NCBI GenBank assembly: GCA_963744005.1
Contig: CAVURU010000003.1
Location: 3,224,001 to 3,288,000, forward strand
Length of the DNA: 64,000 nt
Direction: 5' to 3'
DNA from: Palsa-504 sp963744005
GTDB taxonomy: Bacteria > Actinomycetota > Actinomycetes > Streptosporangiales > Streptosporangiaceae
Below, piece after piece: positions 25,746 to 34,715 of the stretch; position 1 is the stretch's first letter; each line of letters begins with the position of its first letter. The notes beneath the pieces are model-generated. The model was not told where the DNA came from, made no database searches, and saw only the letters and a list, made by a program, of their open reading frames with translations. A program made the position numbers and the translations under genes.

Positions 25746-26244
25746 TCAGCCTTCCCGGGTCTCGTCCGGGCCATCGCGGCCCGGGGCGAGGCGCGGCGCG
25801 GCATCCTGGGCGGCCTGCTCCTCCAGCCGGAGGACCTCATGCTCGATGACCGACTCGCGCTGCACGACGGTCCTGATGAGGTTGATCCCGAGGAAGAGCA
25901 GGGGGAACAGGGGCCAGAAGAAGCCGCCGCCGCTGGTGGCCAGCCAGATCACCGTGAGGATGATGCCGGGAACCGAGGAAGCCGGCGGCCGACTCCTCCA
26001 CGTCCTTGCGCCACTTGCGGGCGGCACGCGTCCGGAGGTCGGCGGACGGGGACGACGCGGGTTCGCTGCGCAGGCCGTCGGCGGGCACCAGATCAGCGAC
26101 CAGGGGCGGCAGCTCACCGAGGGTCCGGCTGGCGTAGAGGGTATTCAGCCGGTCGTCGTACTCCTCGCGGGCGAGGCGGCCGTCCGCGTACGCATCGGCG
26201 AGCACGACGCGAACGATCTCCCGGTCGGCGTCCGACGCGCGCAT
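25746..26244 (-). CDS. DUF1707 membrane protein with one frameshift
   Basis: The N-terminal half is a DUF1707 domain starting MRASDADREIVRVVLADAYA and ending ADLVPADGLR. The C-terminal half, in another frame, gives two hydrophobic helices IILTVIWLATSGG and FFWPLFPLLFLGINLIR followed by a helical acidic tail. Joining them needs removal of one base near 25977, giving 166 codons. The order DUF1707 then a 2TM segment is common in actinobacteria. An earlier GTG at 26304 would add 20 residues. The shift may be a sequencing error. Confidence 0.65.
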
Positions 26245-26349
26245 CGACCCGTTCTGCGGCGGCCGCGGGTCAAGGCGGAACGACTCCCAGAAGGCCTCCT
26301 CCACGGGAACACCGTCCTGTCCGCTGTCAGCATCGTGCTTCCCTCACCA

Positions 26350-26709
26350 TTATCGCTCGGCCACGGGCTGGAGGAATTCGAGCCGGTTGCCGAGCGGGTC
26401 GGCGCTGTAGAAGCGCCGCATCCCGGGGAAGTCCGTGTCGAACACGACGGGGGCGCCAGCGGCGCGCAGCCGGGCGGCCCAGGCGTCCAGGTCGTCGACC
26501 AGCAGGCCCGGGTGGGCCTTGAGGGCCGGGCGGAAGTCCTGCTCCACCCCGTAGTGCAGCTCGATGCCGTAGCCGCGGAACCAGCAGCCGCCGCGAGCAG
26601 CCAGGACGGGCGGCTTGGTCAGCTCCTGGAAGCCCAGCGCGCCGGCGTAGAAGCGGCGCAGCGTGTCTTCACGCCCGGCCGGGCAGGCCAGCTGCACGTG
26701 ATGGATCAT
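26350..26709 (-). CDS. VOC-family protein
   Basis: A 119-residue glyoxalase-fold protein: MIHHVQLACPAGREDTLRRF, GALGFQEL, HPGLLVDDLDAW and a closing FYSADPLGNRLEFLQP. His4/His5 and the late Glu are candidate metal ligands. The start overlaps the stop of the TetR gene by four bases (ATGA), so it is coexpressed with and probably controlled by it. Confidence 0.78.
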   Translation of the reverse strand: MIHHVQLACPAGREDTLRRFYAGALGFQELTKPPVLAARGGCWFRGYGIELHYGVEQDFRPALKAHPGLLVDDLDAWAARLRAAGAPVVFDTDFPGMRRFYSADPLGNRLEFLQPVAER

Positions 26710-27314
26710 GCGGCGGGGGTGGCGGCCACGGCCGCCGCGGTCATCCGTCGGGCGGTGGTCACCAGGCTGGCCACCGCAGCCTCGGGAGCCAGGCCGCAGA
26801 GATCGATCAGGGTGAAGAGCGACTCGGCGCTGATCACTACGGCGAGGCCCCGCATCAGCTCCTCGACGTCCGCGCGTCCCGCGCCGTCACGGCGGTCGGT
26901 CCACGGGGCGAGAGCGTGCTCGATGAGCCCGAAGCGGTGGGCGGGGCGGTCCTTGGCCGTCGATGGCCTGGCGATGCTCGAGGCGACGACCACCCGGACG
27001 GCGCCCTGCCGCCGCAGGACGGCCTGGCCGAGGATCTCCGCGGCCTGGCCGATCCGCTCGACCGGGTCATCGCCGCGGGCCACCGCGCGCAGGGCGGGGA
27101 CCAGGTCCTCGGCCATCACCGCGGCCCGCAGCAGCGAGATGAGATCGGGAAAGTACCGGTAGGCGGTCGCTTCGGAGACCCGCGCCTCGGCGGCGATCAA
27201 CGGCATGGTGATCTCCGCTCCGCTGTCGGCGAGATCACGGGCGGCCGCGACGATCGCGGACCTGGTGCGCTCCATCTGGTTGCTGAGCCGGGGCGGGTGA
27301 GGCTGCTCGGCCAT
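26706..27314 (-). CDS. TetR-family regulator
   Basis: A 202-residue regulator: RTRSAIVAAARDLADSGAE, then LIAAEARVSEATAYRYFPDL, a clear TetR helix-turn-helix. ATG 27314 is selected because GGAGGG lies six bases before it, while the ATG at 27320 directly abuts that site. It heads a two-gene operon with the VOC gene and is divergent from the cupin gene. The 140-base gap holds TTGACT (27367) followed by a T-tract in an AT-rich patch, a likely promoter/operator zone. Confidence 0.8.
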   Translation of the reverse strand: MAEQPHPPRLSNQMERTRSAIVAAARDLADSGAEITMPLIAAEARVSEATAYRYFPDLISLLRAAVMAEDLVPALRAVARGDDPVERIGQAAEILGQAVLRRQGAVRVVVASSIARPSTAKDRPAHRFGLIEHALAPWTDRRDGAGRADVEELMRGLAVVISAESLFTLIDLCGLAPEAAVASLVTTARRMTAAAVAATPAA

Positions 27315-27454
27315 GGTCATCCCTCCTGCCACGCACGATCTTACGTCCAGGCTATCGCGGAGAGAGTTGACTATTTTTTTGAGAACATACTTGCATTGCG
27401 GGAGCCGACGGCCATAGGGTCGGGGCGTTGGCAACTACCAGTCAGGGAGGCCTG

Positions 27455-27916
27455 ATGACCGCGGTGTCGATCACCGGTCCCGGCGATGGCGAGCTCATCG
27501 TCAACGGGCCGACATCGGTCCGGATCCTCGAGGACGGCAGCAGCACCGGCCACCGGCTGGGACTCGCTGAAATCAAGATCCCGCCGCATACGCCCGGCCC
27601 GCCGCAGCACCGGCACGGCCAGCATGACGAGGGCTTCTACGTGCTGTCCGGGAGCGTGCGGTTCACCGTCGGACAGGACGACTACGACGCCGGAGCCGGC
27701 ACCTGGGTCATGGTCCCGCCCGGCGCACCGCACACCTTCGCCAACGTGAGCGACGGCCCGGCGGTCATGCTCAACACCTTCACTCCGGACCTGTACGTGC
27801 AGTACTTCCGCGACCTCAAGGCCATGGTGGAGTCCGGGCAGCCGATGACCCGCGACTCGGTCGCGCCGGTCTGGACCAAGTACGCCACGGAACCGTCAAC
27901 CGAGTACGCGTCGTGA
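27455..27916 (+). CDS. Cupin-domain protein
   Basis: A 153-residue single cupin: PGPPQHRHGQHDEGFYVLSG (motif 1, with the His/His/Glu metal ligands) and PPGAPHTFANVSDGPAVML (motif 2, third His). The metal-binding set looks complete, so it may be a small dioxygenase or isomerase, or a ligand sensor. ATG 27455 follows AGGGAGG. It is divergent from the TetR gene at 27314, which may regulate it. Confidence 0.78.
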   Translation: MTAVSITGPGDGELIVNGPTSVRILEDGSSTGHRLGLAEIKIPPHTPGPPQHRHGQHDEGFYVLSGSVRFTVGQDDYDAGAGTWVMVPPGAPHTFANVSDGPAVMLNTFTPDLYVQYFRDLKAMVESGQPMTRDSVAPVWTKYATEPSTEYAS

Positions 27917-28038
27917 GGATCCTGCTCACGGCCAGCACCATCGCGGCGGCGGCAGGCCTGGCTCCGCTATCGTGGCCCGGCCAGCTCGCTCATCCTGTTC
28001 GCGCAGGTAGATCACGGTCGGCTCGCGGCCCCCGGCGT

Positions 28039-28884
28039 TCAGGAGGTGGCGGCGAAGTGCTCCGTCAGCAGCCCGGCGACCTGATCGGCGGCCTGCTCGG
28101 GCAGCCAGTGCGAGGAGCCGTGGAGCTCGGCGAAGCGATAAGGCCCGGTGACGTGCTGCTCGCATCGCCGGACCGCCGCCGGTGAGATGAACCGGTCGCG
28201 GTTACCCCAGGCGAACAGGGTCGGCACCTGGATCGGGCCAGCCGGGTCGCGGAGGTTGAACGGCATCGCCCGGTACCAGTTGAGCGGGCCGCGAAGCGCC
28301 GCCGGGTCCTGGCCGCGGGCGGCGTAACGGTCCGCGCTGGCCCGGTCCAGGCCAGCCCGCACCAGGATGTCGCGGAAGAACAGGCCGCCCCGCCGGCTGA
28401 GCACGCGCTCGGGCAGCCAGGGCAGCTGGCAGACGGCCATGTACCACGAGCGGGGCGCCTGGCTGCCGGTGACCAGGGCCCGGGTGAAGGCCTGCGGATG
28501 CGGGACGGAGAGCGCAGCCAGCGAGATCACCCGCTCTGGATAGCGGCCGGCCAGATACCAGGCCAAAGCCGCACCCCAGTCGTGGCCGACCAGGTGAAAC
28601 CGTTCGGCGCCGGCCGCGTCGGCCAGCGCGAGCACGTCCGCCGCCAGCCGGGAGTTCCGGTACGCGGACCGGGCGGCCGGCCTGCCCCCCGGGGAGTAGC
28701 CGCGCAGGTCCGGCGCCAGGACCCGGTAAGGTCCGCCAGCCAGCGCGGCGGCGACCCGGTCCCAGCAGTGCCGGTCCTGCGGGAAACCGTGCAAGAAAAC
28801 AGCGACGCCTGCCGGCTCGCCCGGGCCGCCCGCGACGGTGTCGGTGACCTCAAAGCTGAGCTCCGCCTGAGCAAAGCGCTCCAT
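28039..28884 (-). CDS. Alpha/beta hydrolase, epoxide hydrolase / haloalkane dehalogenase type
   Basis: A 281-residue hydrolase with oxyanion motif FLHGFPQDRHCW, nucleophile elbow LVGHDWGAALAWYLAG (Asp instead of Ser), cap region, then LFAWGNRDRFISP and catalytic His in GSSHWLPEQ. The Asp nucleophile indicates epoxide hydrolase or dehalogenase chemistry through an alkyl-enzyme ester. It is the last gene of a four-gene minus-strand run (YfcE-like, crotonase, phosphoesterase, hydrolase). The 122 bases after the cupin stop hold no supported gene. Confidence 0.8.
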   Translation of the reverse strand: MERFAQAELSFEVTDTVAGGPGEPAGVAVFLHGFPQDRHCWDRVAAALAGGPYRVLAPDLRGYSPGGRPAARSAYRNSRLAADVLALADAAGAERFHLVGHDWGAALAWYLAGRYPERVISLAALSVPHPQAFTRALVTGSQAPRSWYMAVCQLPWLPERVLSRRGGLFFRDILVRAGLDRASADRYAARGQDPAALRGPLNWYRAMPFNLRDPAGPIQVPTLFAWGNRDRFISPAAVRRCEQHVTGPYRFAELHGSSHWLPEQAADQVAGLLTEHFAATS

Positions 28885-28914
28885 GCCGCCCTCCTTCTGG
28901 GCCAGCGAGCCGGG

Positions 28915-29604
28915 TCAGGTGAGCTTGAGCTGTTCGACGCAGACCTGGCGGCGGCCGTCCGGGGCCAGCCGGAAGGTGGCGAGCGCGCAGGTCCGGATGC
29001 GGCTCGGTGAGCCGGAGTAGGCGGCGGTGACCGGGCCGGAGCTGGCGTCGAAGGGCATGTCCCAGTGACCGAGGGCGACGTAGTCGCGGTCGCTCCCGGC
29101 GATCTCGGCTGGGGAGATCGGGTAGGCGTGCTTGACGTCGGCGGGACCGCGGGTCAGGTGGCCGTGGGCCATGGCGACCTGCCAGGTGGCCGGGCCGCGG
29201 GGCGGCACGTCGGCCAGGGGGCGGAAGTCCGCATAGTCGCAGTGCGGGCGGCCCCAGATGTCCAGGTCCAGGTCGGGCACGTGATAGGTCTCGCCGCCGG
29301 GGGCGCTGAGGACGTGGACGTTCGGCCCGAGGTCGGCCCGGGCGTAGGGCGAGCCCGGCAGGAACGGGTCGTGATTGCCGGGCAGGATCACCACCGGGGC
29401 GGCGACCTGGCTGAGCGCGGCGCCGACGGCGGTCAGGGTGGCGGCGCTGACCCGGCCATGGTCGAAGAAGTCGCCCGCGATGAGCAGCGCCCCGGCCGCC
29501 CGGCCGGTGACCAGGGCGGCCAGGGTGGCGACCTCATCGGCATCGGCCGGCTCTTCCAGGTGCAGGTCAGAGACGTGCAGGAGGCGCAGGTCCGGGTCGG
29601 TCAC
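28915..29604 (-). CDS. Calcineurin-like metallophosphoesterase
   Basis: A 229-residue phosphoesterase with the family motifs in order: LLHVSDLHLEEP (DxH), LLIAGDFFDHG (GDxxD variant), VVILPGNHDPF (GNHD), VAMAHGHL and ALGHWDMPF (GHxH variant). The metal-binding set is essentially complete. The start overlaps the crotonase stop by four bases. The natural substrate (cyclic nucleotide, phosphoprotein or polyphosphate) cannot be told. Confidence 0.8.
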   Translation of the reverse strand: MTDPDLRLLHVSDLHLEEPADADEVATLAALVTGRAAGALLIAGDFFDHGRVSAATLTAVGAALSQVAAPVVILPGNHDPFLPGSPYARADLGPNVHVLSAPGGETYHVPDLDLDIWGRPHCDYADFRPLADVPPRGPATWQVAMAHGHLTRGPADVKHAYPISPAEIAGSDRDYVALGHWDMPFDASSGPVTAAYSGSPSRIRTCALATFRLAPDGRRQVCVEQLKLT

Positions 29605-30517
29605 GACGGCCGGTTGGCCGCGTCATGCTCCGCCGCGGGGCCGGTGGCGTAGGGACCGTCCCGCCAGGTCAGCGCGGAGCGCAGGCCCTCCTCACGAGCC
29701 CGGCGGCCGAACTCGGTGAAGGTCGGGCTGAGGTGGGCGATGGCGTCGTAGTCGACGCACTCGTACAGCGCGGTCCGCACGCCCTGGAGCTCCAGCCAGC
29801 GGTTGGTGGCCTGCTTGTGGACGGTCAGGATGTCGAGCGGCTGCAGAGCCACCCGCTGGCAGAAGTCCATGACCCGGTCGTCGAGCTCGGCGGCGGGCAC
29901 GACGTGCTGGATGATGCCGAGCTCCCTGGCCGTCTGCGCGTCGACCAGGTCGCCGGTGAAGAACAGCTCCTTGGTCGCGGCGGGGCCGATCTTCATCGGC
30001 AGCATGCCCATGAGGACCGGGATGCCCATCCCGCGGGCGGCCGGGTGGCCGAACCGGGTGCCCTCGGCGGCGAAGACGATGTCGCAGGTGCCGATCAGGT
30101 CCAGCCCGCCGGAGAGGCAGTAGTTGTGGGTCTGGGCGATGATCGGCTTGCGGTAGTTCCACATCCACATCCAGCTGTCCACCATGCTCCGCATCCGCTC
30201 GCGGTCGGTGGAGATGGAGGACTCGCCGTAGTCGGCCAGGGCGTCGCCGTGCGCCGCCGCGCCGTTCCCGGTGTCGTCCGAGCCGTACACGTGGCCGTCG
30301 CTGGGCCGGCCGGGGCTGAGGTCGTAGCCCGGGCAGAAGGCCCGGCCGGCCCCTTGAGCCGGATGACCCGGACCCGGTCACCGGGGTTCAGGGCGACCAG
30401 CGCGTCGTGCAGGTCGGCCCGCAGGCCCTCCGACAACGCGTTCAGCTTCTCCGGGCGGTTCAGGGTGATGGTGGCCACCGGCCCGTCGATGTCCACGAGG
30501 ATGTTCTCGAATTCCAT
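29601..30517 (-). CDS. Enoyl-CoA hydratase/isomerase family protein with one frameshift
   Basis: The N-terminal part (MEFENILVDIDGPVATITLN, VRVIRLKG) and the C-terminal part (AFCPGYDL, NYCLSGGLDLIGTCDIVFAA, GHPAARGMGIPVLMG) lie in different frames. Adding one base near 30350 joins them into 305 codons. Neither Glu used by classical hydratases is present: the first position is Asp (GGLDL) and the second reads PAARG. It is thus probably a non-hydratase crotonase. It sits between two phosphoesterases in one operon. The shift may be a sequence error. Confidence 0.7.
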
Positions 30518-30542
30518 GGCGCGCTCCTTTGCTCGCTGGGGG

Positions 30543-31244
30543 CTATGCTCGCTGGGGCTTGGCGGCGGGCAGATCCGCGGTCTCGACCGTGTCGTAGCCG
30601 GCCTGCGTCAGCTGGCAGATCGACACCCGGGCGGCCGGGCCGTCCAGGTCGAGGAAGCCGATGGTGCCGAGCTGGGTCTGGAGATTGCGCGGGTAGGTCG
30701 GCGATCCGGGATTGACGCACAGGACCGGGCCGATCACGTCGATCCGCTGGACGTGCGTGTCGCCGTAGACGACCACGTCGAGGGCATCCGGCGTGCCCGG
30801 CTCGGCGCCGAACCGGCGGCGGCTGACGTTGCCGACGGTCAGGTGCGGCGGCACCTCGGGGATGGTCAGGTCGTGGATGATCCCGGCCCGCAGGCGTACC
30901 GGCCCCCGGCCCAGCTGGATGATCCAGGTGTCGTGCACGCGCGGGTCGGGCCGGGCCCGCAGCCGGCCGCCGAAGCCCTCGTCGCCGTTGCCGCGGGCGG
31001 CGAACACCGGCGCGACCTGCTCCAGCTGGTCCAGCAGCCACAGCTCGTGGATGTCGCCGGCGTGCAGGATCGCGTCACAGCCGGCGAACGCGTCGAACAC
31101 CTGCGGCCACAGCTCGGCCCGGGCTTCGGGGATGTGCGTGTCAGCGACCAGGCCCAGCCGCAGCCGCGCGGACTCGGTCACCGCGACGGTCGCATACCCG
31201 GTATCCCGCGGAATCGACGGACTGGCCACTACCCATCCATACAT
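30543..31244 (-). CDS. YfcE/MJ0936-type metallophosphoesterase
   Basis: The protein core starts RLRLGLVADTHIPEARAELW and continues CDAILHAGDIHELWLLDQL, FAARGNGDEGF, AGIIHDLTIP and VVYGDTHVQRID, ending with VNPGSPTYPR. This matches the small YfcE/MJ0936 phosphodiesterase family, a complete di-metal set. The start is uncertain: ATG 31244 is used, but the conserved part begins about 20 codons later and GTG codons at 31187 or 31181 are possible. It is the first gene of the minus-strand operon, divergent from the NTF2-like gene. Confidence 0.75.
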   Translation of the reverse strand: MYGWVVASPSIPRDTGYATVAVTESARLRLGLVADTHIPEARAELWPQVFDAFAGCDAILHAGDIHELWLLDQLEQVAPVFAARGNGDEGFGGRLRARPDPRVHDTWIIQLGRGPVRLRAGIIHDLTIPEVPPHLTVGNVSRRRFGAEPGTPDALDVVVYGDTHVQRIDVIGPVLCVNPGSPTYPRNLQTQLGTIGFLDLDGPAARVSICQLTQAGYDTVETADLPAAKPQRA

Positions 31245-31333
31245 GATCACGGCGGCCAGCGGTAGGGCAGCGCCGGGCGCGCGCACCGGCGGCCAGACGG
31301 GAGACGGCCACGCCAGGCACTACATTGACACCC

Positions 31334-31744
31334 ATGAGCTACGACGCTCGCGAAGCAGGTCCCCGGGACTCCCGGCTGTCTCTGATCCCGGTGGTCATGG
31401 CCCTGCTCGAGGCGATTCGTGACGGTCGCGTTGAGGACGCGCTGGCCCTGGTCGCCCCGGAGATCGTCTACCAAGCGCTGGATCGGTCGGAGCCGGACCT
31501 GTACCGCGGCTACGCCGGGATGATCCGGCTAGTGGAGGATCTGCGGGCCACGCTGGGGAACTACCAGGTCACCATCGTCGACCTGACCGAGGAGCCCGGG
31601 TCGCGGGTGACCCTGCAGGCCTGGGTCATCCCCGAGCCGGGCCGGGGACTGCAGTTCCCGATGAGGCTCCTGTACACCCTGAGCGATGGCCAGGTCACCT
31701 CGATCCAGAGCATCCCGGGTGCCTTCCAGACCGAGACGCCCTAG
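31334..31744 (+). CDS. SnoaL/NTF2-like protein
   Basis: A 136-residue NTF2-fold protein: ALLEAIRDGRVEDALALVAP, EIVYQALDRSEPDLYRGYAG and a closing RLLYTLSDGQVTSIQSIPG. Likely a small ligand-binding or isomerase domain. ATG 31334 (MSYDAREAG) is preferred over TTG 31325. TTGACA at 31325 is noted but has no clear matching -10 element. It is followed after 46 bases by the flavin monooxygenase, perhaps as a partner. Confidence 0.65.
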   Translation: MSYDAREAGPRDSRLSLIPVVMALLEAIRDGRVEDALALVAPEIVYQALDRSEPDLYRGYAGMIRLVEDLRATLGNYQVTIVDLTEEPGSRVTLQAWVIPEPGRGLQFPMRLLYTLSDGQVTSIQSIPGAFQTETP

Positions 31745-31790
31745 GTTGAATCGGCGGGCAGTCCCGCCGGGTTGACCTGAGGAGTTGGTC

Positions 31791-33158
31791 GTGCCTGCGA
31801 CGATCGGTGATCACGCGGTGGTCCTCGGGGCCAGCATGGGCGGCCTGCTGGCGGCGCGGGTGCTGGCGGATTCCTACCGGCGGGTGACAGTGGTCGAGCG
31901 CGACCTGCTGCCGGAGCAGGGGGCGGCCCGGCCGGGGGTGCCGCAGGGCGAGCACGCGCACGCCCTGCTGGCCAGCGGAGCGCAGGTTCTCGAGCGGCTG
32001 TTCCCGGGCCTGCTGGCCGACCTGGCCGCAACGGGGGTGCCGGTGCTGAGCAGTCCCCGGGAGGCCTGGCTGTCGGTCGGGGGTCACCTGCTGTGCCGGG
32101 ACGGAGAGGGCGGTGCGGAGGGCTACCTGGCCAGCAGGCCGTTCCTGGAAGGCCAGGTCCGGCGGCGGGTGCGGGCGCTGGGCCAGCTGACGGTCCGGGA
32201 CGGGTGCGTGATCAGCGGGCTGGTCACGGGGCCGGCCCGGGACCGGGTCAGCGGCGTCCGGGTCCGCCCGGCCGGCCGGGACGACGACGAGGAGATCGCG
32301 GCCGACCTGGTGGTGGACGCGACCGGGCGGAGCGGGCGGACGACGGCGTGGCTGCGGGAGATGGGGTACGACCCGCCGGCCGAGGAGCAGGTCCGGGTGG
32401 ACGTCAGGTACGCCAGCCGTCACCTGGAGCTGGATCCCGGCCCGCTGGACGGGCAGAAGCTGATCCTGATCGCCCCCGAGCCGGCCCGCCCGGCGGCGCT
32501 GGCCCTGCTGGCCCAGGAACACGACCGCTGGGTGCTGACCCTGGCCGGGTACGGCGGTCATCACCCGCCAACCGACCCGGAGGGATTCCTGGCCTTCGCC
32601 CGCGGCCTGGCCCCGCCGCATGTGTTCGCGGCGATCGCCGCGGCCCGCCCGCTGGACGACATCCGCACCCACCGGTTCCCGGCCAGCCTGCGGCGCCGGT
32701 ACGAGCGGCTGCGCCGGTTCCCGGCCGGCCTGCTGGTCACCGGGGACGCGATCTGCTCGTTCAATCCCGTCTACGGGCAGGGCATGGCGGTGGCCGCGCT
32801 GGAGGCGGCGGCGCTGCAGGACAGCCTGGCCGGCGGCGAGGACGGCCTGGCCCGGCGGTACTTCCGGGCCGCGGCCAAGCCGGTCGGCCTGAGCTGGCAG
32901 CTGGCGACCGCCGCTGACCTGGCCATCCCGTCGGTGGCCGCGCCGCGGCCCTGGCCGGCCCGCGTCATCAACGGCTACGTCGGGGCGCTGCAGGGGGCGG
33001 CCGAGCGCGACCCGGTGCTGGCCGACCGGTTCATGCGGGTCACCGGTCTGCTCGACCCGCCGGGCCTGCTGCTGCGCCCGGGCACGCTAGGGCGAGTGCT
33101 GACCGGGAACCTGCGGGTCACACGGGCGGAGGGCGCCAACGTGGACGAACGCGGGTGA
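31791..33158 (+). CDS. FAD-dependent monooxygenase / halogenase-like oxidoreductase
   Basis: A 455-residue group A flavoprotein: AVVLGASMGGLLAARVLADS (FAD Rossmann), QGEHAHALLASGAQVLERLF, VVDATGRSGRTTAWL (DG-type motif) and GDAICSFNPVYGQGMAVAAL (the second FAD motif). It resembles actinobacterial FAD-binding monooxygenases related to geranylgeranyl reductases and halogenases. GTG 31791 is preferred, with GAGGAG upstream. It ends just before a strong bidirectional hairpin. Confidence 0.78.
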   Translation: MPATIGDHAVVLGASMGGLLAARVLADSYRRVTVVERDLLPEQGAARPGVPQGEHAHALLASGAQVLERLFPGLLADLAATGVPVLSSPREAWLSVGGHLLCRDGEGGAEGYLASRPFLEGQVRRRVRALGQLTVRDGCVISGLVTGPARDRVSGVRVRPAGRDDDEEIAADLVVDATGRSGRTTAWLREMGYDPPAEEQVRVDVRYASRHLELDPGPLDGQKLILIAPEPARPAALALLAQEHDRWVLTLAGYGGHHPPTDPEGFLAFARGLAPPHVFAAIAAARPLDDIRTHRFPASLRRRYERLRRFPAGLLVTGDAICSFNPVYGQGMAVAALEAAALQDSLAGGEDGLARRYFRAAAKPVGLSWQLATAADLAIPSVAAPRPWPARVINGYVGALQGAAERDPVLADRFMRVTGLLDPPGLLLRPGTLGRVLTGNLRVTRAEGANVDERG

Positions 33159-33163
33159 GGGGT

Positions 33164-33197
33164 GCCTGTACGGGCCGCGCGAGCGGCCCGTACAGGC
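33164..33197. terminator. Bidirectional hairpin terminator
   Basis: A perfect 15-base stem (GCCTGTACGGGCCGC and its complement) with a GCGA loop lies between the convergent FAD monooxygenase and thiolase genes. There is no long T-tract, as is usual in high-GC actinobacteria. Confidence 0.75.
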
Positions 33198-33217
33198 GGG
33201 GTTGAGACGGCGAGGGG

Positions 33218-34582
33218 CTACACCGGGTCCTTGCTGAACGCGGCGAAGTTGCTCCAGACCGGCATCCAGCCGCCGGCCACGCCGACCCGCGCGTCGATCT
33301 TGACCTGGCGCTCGCCGGCCCGGCCCTGCAGCTGCTGGATGGTGTCGGACCACATCCAGAACCGGGTCCGGCCGGAGCCGATGTTGCCGCCGCTGGGCGA
33401 GATCGGGGTCGGGCCGTTGATGGAGATGTCCTGGCTGGCGAAGAAGTCCAGGGCCTCGCCCCGCTTGATGCCGAAGAAGCCGAACTCCTCGATCCACCAC
33501 ACGTGGAACAGGCTGAACCCGTCGTAGGCGTTCTCGAAGTGGACGTCGGCCGGGGTGATGCCGGAGGACTCAAACAGCCGGGCGCCGGTGAGCTTGGCCC
33601 ATTCCTGCCACTCCTCCAGGGTGGCCGTCGTGCTGCGCGACTTGGAGCCGGCGTACAGGCCGTTGGCGCCGGAGCGCCCGCCGCTGGCGTGACCCAGCAC
33701 GTAGACCGGGGGCTGGCGCAGGTCGCGGCCGCGCTCGGCGGTGGTGAACAAGAAGGCGGCGGCGGTGTGGATCGGGATGTCGTTGTCGTACAGGTTGGCC
33801 GGCTCGGCCACCCACCGGGACTGCAGGTACTCCTCGGTGGTCAGCGGGTTGTTGCGGTGCTGGTACCAGTAGCCCTCGGGGAACTTCAGCCCGTTGGCCC
33901 GGGAGTTGGTGACGAACGGGGCCATCATGTCGTGGGTCTTGCCGTACTTGTACATGTACCGCTGGAACATCATCGCAGTGCCGTACACCGGCGGCCCGGC
34001 CAGCGAGTTGCCGTACTTACCCGGGCCGGCCACCGTGTCCTGGGCGGCCGCGCCGCGCTGGCCGTAGCGGCCGGGGATGTTGTGCCAGCCCTTGATGGCG
34101 ATGACGACCTCGCCCATCCCGCGGGAGATGGACTCGACGGCCGCGGCCACGCACATCGACATGCAGGTCGGGGCGGTCATCACGAACTTCAGCCCGGTCA
34201 GCTCGGGCATGTTCTTGACCAGCCACTCGCCGCTTATCCCGGTCAGGCCGTCGAACGGGTTGGAGGTGTTCTCGAAGGCGTCCAGGAAGTCCTGCGGGAC
34301 CGGCTCGCCCTCCGGCCAGAACGCGCCGGTGGTCGTGGTCGGGTCCAGCACCAGCCCGTCGACCTCGGCGGGGTTGACGCCCGCGTCTTCGATGGCCCGG
34401 CGGATGGCCAGGATGATCCAGGCGCCGATGCTCTTCTGCGGGTCGCCGTCCCAGCGCCGCAGGGTGGGCGAGTGCCCGATGCCGACGGCCGTGACCTTGC
34501 CCCGGCCGTCCCATACCCCGGGATGATCGGCCGTCCGGAACAGCCCGAGCTGGCCAGCGTCGTGAATGGTGGGGGCAGTCAT
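33218..34582 (-). CDS. SCP2-type thiolase / lipid-transfer protein-like acyl-CoA enzyme
   Basis: A 454-residue thiolase-fold protein. The candidate nucleophile region is FVMTAPTCMSMCVAAAVESI, with later YDGFSLFHVWWIEEFGFFG and ISPSGGNIGSGR. Classical thiolases end with a CxG loop, which is not obvious here. The sequence is closest in feel to the thiolase-like SCP2/Ltp group, some of which are retro-aldolases in steroid side-chain breakdown. No DUF35 partner gene is adjacent. It is preceded by a long palindromic operator, suggesting ligand-controlled expression. Confidence 0.72.
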   Translation of the reverse strand: MTAPTIHDAGQLGLFRTADHPGVWDGRGKVTAVGIGHSPTLRRWDGDPQKSIGAWIILAIRRAIEDAGVNPAEVDGLVLDPTTTTGAFWPEGEPVPQDFLDAFENTSNPFDGLTGISGEWLVKNMPELTGLKFVMTAPTCMSMCVAAAVESISRGMGEVVIAIKGWHNIPGRYGQRGAAAQDTVAGPGKYGNSLAGPPVYGTAMMFQRYMYKYGKTHDMMAPFVTNSRANGLKFPEGYWYQHRNNPLTTEEYLQSRWVAEPANLYDNDIPIHTAAAFLFTTAERGRDLRQPPVYVLGHASGGRSGANGLYAGSKSRSTTATLEEWQEWAKLTGARLFESSGITPADVHFENAYDGFSLFHVWWIEEFGFFGIKRGEALDFFASQDISINGPTPISPSGGNIGSGRTRFWMWSDTIQQLQGRAGERQVKIDARVGVAGGWMPVWSNFAAFSKDPV

Positions 34583-34636
34583 CAGCGGTGTCTCCTCTTT
34601 GCAGCTCTGCAGGGAATCTTCGGTCCGCTCACGCGC

Positions 34637-34667
34637 ACTAATACTGGAACTAGATTCCAGATTTAGT
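34637..34667. promoter_or_regulatory. 31-bp palindromic operator upstream of the thiolase
   Basis: Symmetric about 34652: outer arms ACTAA/TTAGT and inner arms CTGGAA/TTCCAG around CTAGA, with two mismatched pairs only. It lies 55 bases upstream of the thiolase ATG. The symmetry and AT content, rare in this genome, indicate a TetR-type regulator site, but the regulator gene is not adjacent. Confidence 0.65.
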
Positions 34668-34715
34668 TCGGTAGGGGCCGCGCTGTCAAGGAGGGCGAAG
34701 CGGGACGGATCCCCG

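Noticed and set aside
27913..28185. Plus-strand frame after the cupin gene
   Set aside because: It overlaps the end of the epoxide-hydrolase-like gene in antisense and has no family features.
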